Below, piece after piece: positions 62,381-64,000 of a DNA stretch of 64,000 nucleotides (positions are counted from its first letter, which is position 1; every line of letters starts with the position of its first letter). A model generated the notes under the pieces. That model did no database searches. It had not been told where the DNA came from and was given only the letters and a program-made list of their open reading frames with translations. The translations under genes were made by a program, and so were the position numbers. Source of the stretch: Solwaraspora sp. WMMD1047 (GTDB lineage Bacteria; Actinomycetota; Actinomycetes; Mycobacteriales; Micromonosporaceae); assembly GCF_029626155.1 (NCBI RefSeq), contig NZ_JARUBL010000001.1:6662501-6726500 (forward strand), written 5' to 3'.

Positions 62381-62851
62381 GTGGTGAGCAGTGCGACCGA
62401 CGTCGACTTCGAACACGCCGCTGGCAACCACGCCGCCGCGGTTGGCCCCACAGCTGCGAACGGCCCCGCCGGCGCGAGCGATCCGTCGGACGAACTGGTC
62501 AGCGATGTGTTCGCCCGCGCCTGCCCGTCCCGTCGCACGCTGGAGAACGTGGCCGGCAAGTGGGGAATCCTGGCTCTGGTCGCCCTCGCCGAGGGCACCT
62601 ACCGGTTCAACGCGCTACGCCGACGGGTCGACGGGGTCAGCGAGAAGATGCTCTCCCAGACCCTGCACGCACTGGAACGCGACGGCCTGGTCAGCCGCGC
62701 CGTGCAGGCCACCATCCCGCCGCACGTCGAGTACAGCCTCACCCCAGCCGGCCTGCGAGTCGCCACCAAGCTCCGCGAGCTGATCGACCTCGTCGAGGCC
62801 GAGATGCCCACAATCCTCACCGCCCAGACCAACTACGACGCCAACCGCTAG
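62381..62851 (+). CDS. HxlR-family regulator (QorR-like)
   Basis: 156 aa from GTG 62381. The Cys in FARACPSRRTLENVAGKWGI matches the redox-sensing Cys of DUF24/QorR proteins. The winged helix has FNALRRRVDGVSEKMLSQTLHALERDGLVSR. QorR of Corynebacterium glutamicum represses qor2 until the Cys is oxidised. The N-terminal 40 residues are non-conserved and Ala-rich. Confidence 0.87.
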   Translation: MVSSATDVDFEHAAGNHAAAVGPTAANGPAGASDPSDELVSDVFARACPSRRTLENVAGKWGILALVALAEGTYRFNALRRRVDGVSEKMLSQTLHALERDGLVSRAVQATIPPHVEYSLTPAGLRVATKLRELIDLVEAEMPTILTAQTNYDANR

Positions 62852-62889
62852 TTCCCGGGGTCCGGTCGGGACATCCCTTCTGCGATTCG

Positions 62890-62917
62890 TAGACGCGACT
62901 TCTCGGCAGACTAGAAT
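62890..62917 (+). promoter_or_regulatory. Probable promoter of the toxin-antitoxin locus
   Basis: A -10-like TAGAAT (62912-62917) lies 8 nt before the antitoxin ATG (62926), with a -35-like TAGACG at 62890-62895, 16 nt spacing. The mRNA would be leaderless. AGAATTCT (62913-62920) is a perfect dyad that could be the antitoxin's own operator. Confidence 0.45.
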
Positions 62918-62925
62918 TCTGGTCT

Positions 62926-63212
62926 ATGACAGCGCTGCCGCTGTCCGAAGCGAAGGCCAGACTTTCTGAGGTGGCCGAAGAGGTCGACCGCACCCACGAC
63001 CGCGTCCACATCACGCGTAATGGCCGCGAATATGTCTGATCTCCGCCGAGGACCTTGAGTCACTGGAAGCCACGATCGAACTGCTCTCCGACCCCGCCGC
63101 CCTTACCCGGATTCGGGAGGCCGAAGCGGCGCTCGCCAGGGGCGAGAGCACCAGCGCCGAGGAGATGGCTCACCTGATGGCGCAACGGCGGGCTCGTGAA
63201 CAGGCCGCCTGA
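62926..63212 (+). pseudogene. Frameshifted Phd/YefM-type antitoxin
   Basis: From ATG 62926 the frame reads MTALPLSEAKARLSEVAEEV and ITRNGREYV then stops at 63037-63039. The family's remainder, LISAEDLESLEATIELLSDP to QRRAREQAA, is in the -1 frame from 63036 to TGA 63210-63212. One missing base (for example a C at 63036) would join them into a normal antitoxin. Either a true mutation, a sequencing error or programmed frameshifting explains it. The second part overlaps the toxin start by 17 nt. Confidence 0.8.
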
Positions 63213-63513
63213 GGAGCAGAACCCGGCCGGCGAGTCGAACTGGCCCGAGCACTACACGGTGATCCTGGCCCCCGGCGCGAGGCGCGCCCTGACCGACGGG
63301 CTCCCTTCGGGTGCCGCCTTCGCCGGGTGGGAATTCATCAACGGACCACTCCGTCGAAAGCCGCATCGGGTGGGTGCTCGACTGAACGCCCCGTTCGACG
63401 GCCTCTGGCACGCCAGGCGAGGCGAGTACCGCGTCCGATATCACATCGACGAGAAGCGGCGCGAGATCCACGTCCTCGACGTCGCCCACCGTCGTGACAC
63501 CTATCGCCGCTGA
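63196..63513 (+). CDS. RelE/ParE-family toxin
   Basis: 105 aa from GTG 63196 inside the antitoxin 3' end. RelE fold landmarks: YTVILAPGARRAL, HRVGARLNAPFDGLWHARRGEYRVRYHIDE, and HVLDVAHRRDTYR with the basic residues used for mRNA cleavage on the ribosome. The first about 20 residues are extra. Its antitoxin partner appears frameshifted. Confidence 0.85.
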   Translation: MNRPPEEQNPAGESNWPEHYTVILAPGARRALTDGLPSGAAFAGWEFINGPLRRKPHRVGARLNAPFDGLWHARRGEYRVRYHIDEKRREIHVLDVAHRRDTYRR

Positions 63514-63530
63514 CCCGGGTCCGGAGAATA

Positions 63531-63576
63531 ATCTTGGTAGCGGATGGCCCCCGGAGGGGCCGAAAACTATCAAGAT
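63531..63576. terminator. Nested palindrome between the toxin gene and the GntR gene
   Basis: Outer arms ATCTTGGTAG (63531-63540) and CTATCAAGAT (63567-63576) pair with one mismatch; an inner GGCCCC/GGGGCC stem (63546-63551, 63556-63561) caps it with loop CGGA. It lies between converging genes and could terminate both transcripts. Confidence 0.6.
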
Positions 63577-63589
63577 CGCTGATTGGCGG

Positions 63590-63820
63590 TTATGCGGTGG
63601 TGCGGTAGGTCACGTAGCGGCCATGGGCGGGGTGGGCGGAGATGAGTTCGCGGTGGTGTAGCAGCTCCAGTGCCCTGCTCACCGTGCCGAGGCTGACGTA
63701 GTAGGTGTTGGCGAGCTGACTCGCGGAGGGCAGCCTGGTGCCCGGCGGCAGCTCACCGCTCTTGATCTGTTCGGTGTAGTCGTCGACGATCTGCCGGAAC
63801 GACGGCCTTGTTGTGGACAT
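63590..63820 (-). CDS. Short GntR-family regulator
   Basis: 76 aa from ATG 63820, 4 nt after GGAGG; the frame open to 63961 lacks a site. Only the winged helix is present: YTEQIKSGELPPGTRLPSASQLANTYYVSLGTVSRALELL and a wing ending ARYVTY-like GRYVTYRT. Without an effector domain it resembles KorSA-type or YtrA-type short regulators. Targets unknown. Confidence 0.82.
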   Translation of the reverse strand: MSTTRPSFRQIVDDYTEQIKSGELPPGTRLPSASQLANTYYVSLGTVSRALELLHHRELISAHPAHGRYVTYRTTA

Positions 63821-63972
63821 CAGAGCCTCCAGTCGGCGCAGCCCATCGATGATGCCGCACCTACTAGAGCAACTACAACAACCGCCCCACCTCCCGGTCA
63901 CTTCCGCCGCCGACGTCCCCCACCCATAAGCCGCAGATCGACCATCCACCCGGCCGCCCACACCCCGATCCC

Positions 63973-64000
63973 TTGATGATCTGAGCGCTACTGCTGTTAA
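63973..64000. repeat. Palindromic element, copy 2 (cut by the window end)
   Basis: TTGATGATCTGAGCGCTACT and the following CTGTTAA match the first arm of the 16885-16953 palindrome with one mismatch over 27 bases. The second arm would lie beyond the window. It shows the element is dispersed. Confidence 0.85.

Noticed and set aside
1-64000. tRNA, rRNA, transposase or integrase genes
   Set aside because: No cloverleaf, no rRNA stretch and no transposase-like protein was found in my reading, although a tool search would be more sensitive.

Overview
The window is very GC-rich, actinobacterial chromosomal DNA. Codon third positions are almost always G or C, GTG and TTG starts are frequent, and same-strand neighbours often overlap by GTGA or ATGA. 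The presence of mshA (mycothiol), a mycothiol-dependent DinB-fold enzyme, SenX3/RegX3-PhoU, an HBHA-like protein, CGNR and Excalibur proteins fits a mycelial actinomycete, most likely Micromonosporaceae. The genus call is an inference; no rRNA or tRNA gene was seen.

Layout. 1-16.9 kb: serine hydrolase, an orphan HsdR-like helicase-nuclease, a G5/Excalibur protein, a lipoprotein with a duplicated domain, SGNH hydrolase, proline dehydrogenase, CGNR regulator, sugar-phosphate isomerase-like protein, Ppx/GppA, then the phosphate-control block regX3-senX3 / phoU with clustered GTTCACC (PHO-box-like) repeats between them, gpmA and an MFS transporter. 16.9-24.3 kb: a long palindrome, an unusual Lys/Ala-rich histone-H1-like protein, YbjN protein, mshA, SDR, methyltransferase, murB and a mycothiol-dependent enzyme. 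24.4-30.3 kb: a cellobiose/oligosaccharide uptake operon (cebEFG-type ABC importer, GH1 beta-glucosidase, LacI regulator) preceded by two CebR-like boxes. 30.5-36.05 kb: a tightly coupled three-gene cassette (double winged-helix protein, fused AAA+/HerA-type ATPase, AIPR-family protein with a nuclease-like N-terminus) that looks like an anti-phage system I cannot match to a named one. 36.2-45.7 kb: macro-domain protein, EI24 protein, metallophosphoesterase, methyltransferase, SDR, AlaX-type editing protein, hydrolase-DUF2516-HBHA-HTH operon, hypothetical, hydrolase. 45.8-55.1 kb: asparaginase/BKACE pair, TetR with divergent quinone oxidoreductase, YgfZ-Fur pair, nitrobindin-like protein with a 34-aa membrane peptide, DsrE protein, acetate kinase followed by tandem repeats, a membrane protein and a winged-helix regulator. 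55.4-64 kb: a 1471-aa secreted subtilase with kelch repeats, a TspO-like remnant, GNAT, qorB/HxlR divergent pair, a toxin-antitoxin locus whose antitoxin is frameshifted, a short GntR regulator, and at the very end a second copy of the palindrome arm seen at 16.9 kb.

The order ppx - regX3/senX3 - gpmA - ybjN/mshA - SDR - murB - HTH/hbhA/DUF2516 is, from memory of the H37Rv map, the reverse of Mycobacterium tuberculosis Rv0474-Rv0498. The sugar operon and the AIPR cassette therefore sit as insertions between murB and hbhA in an otherwise conserved backbone.
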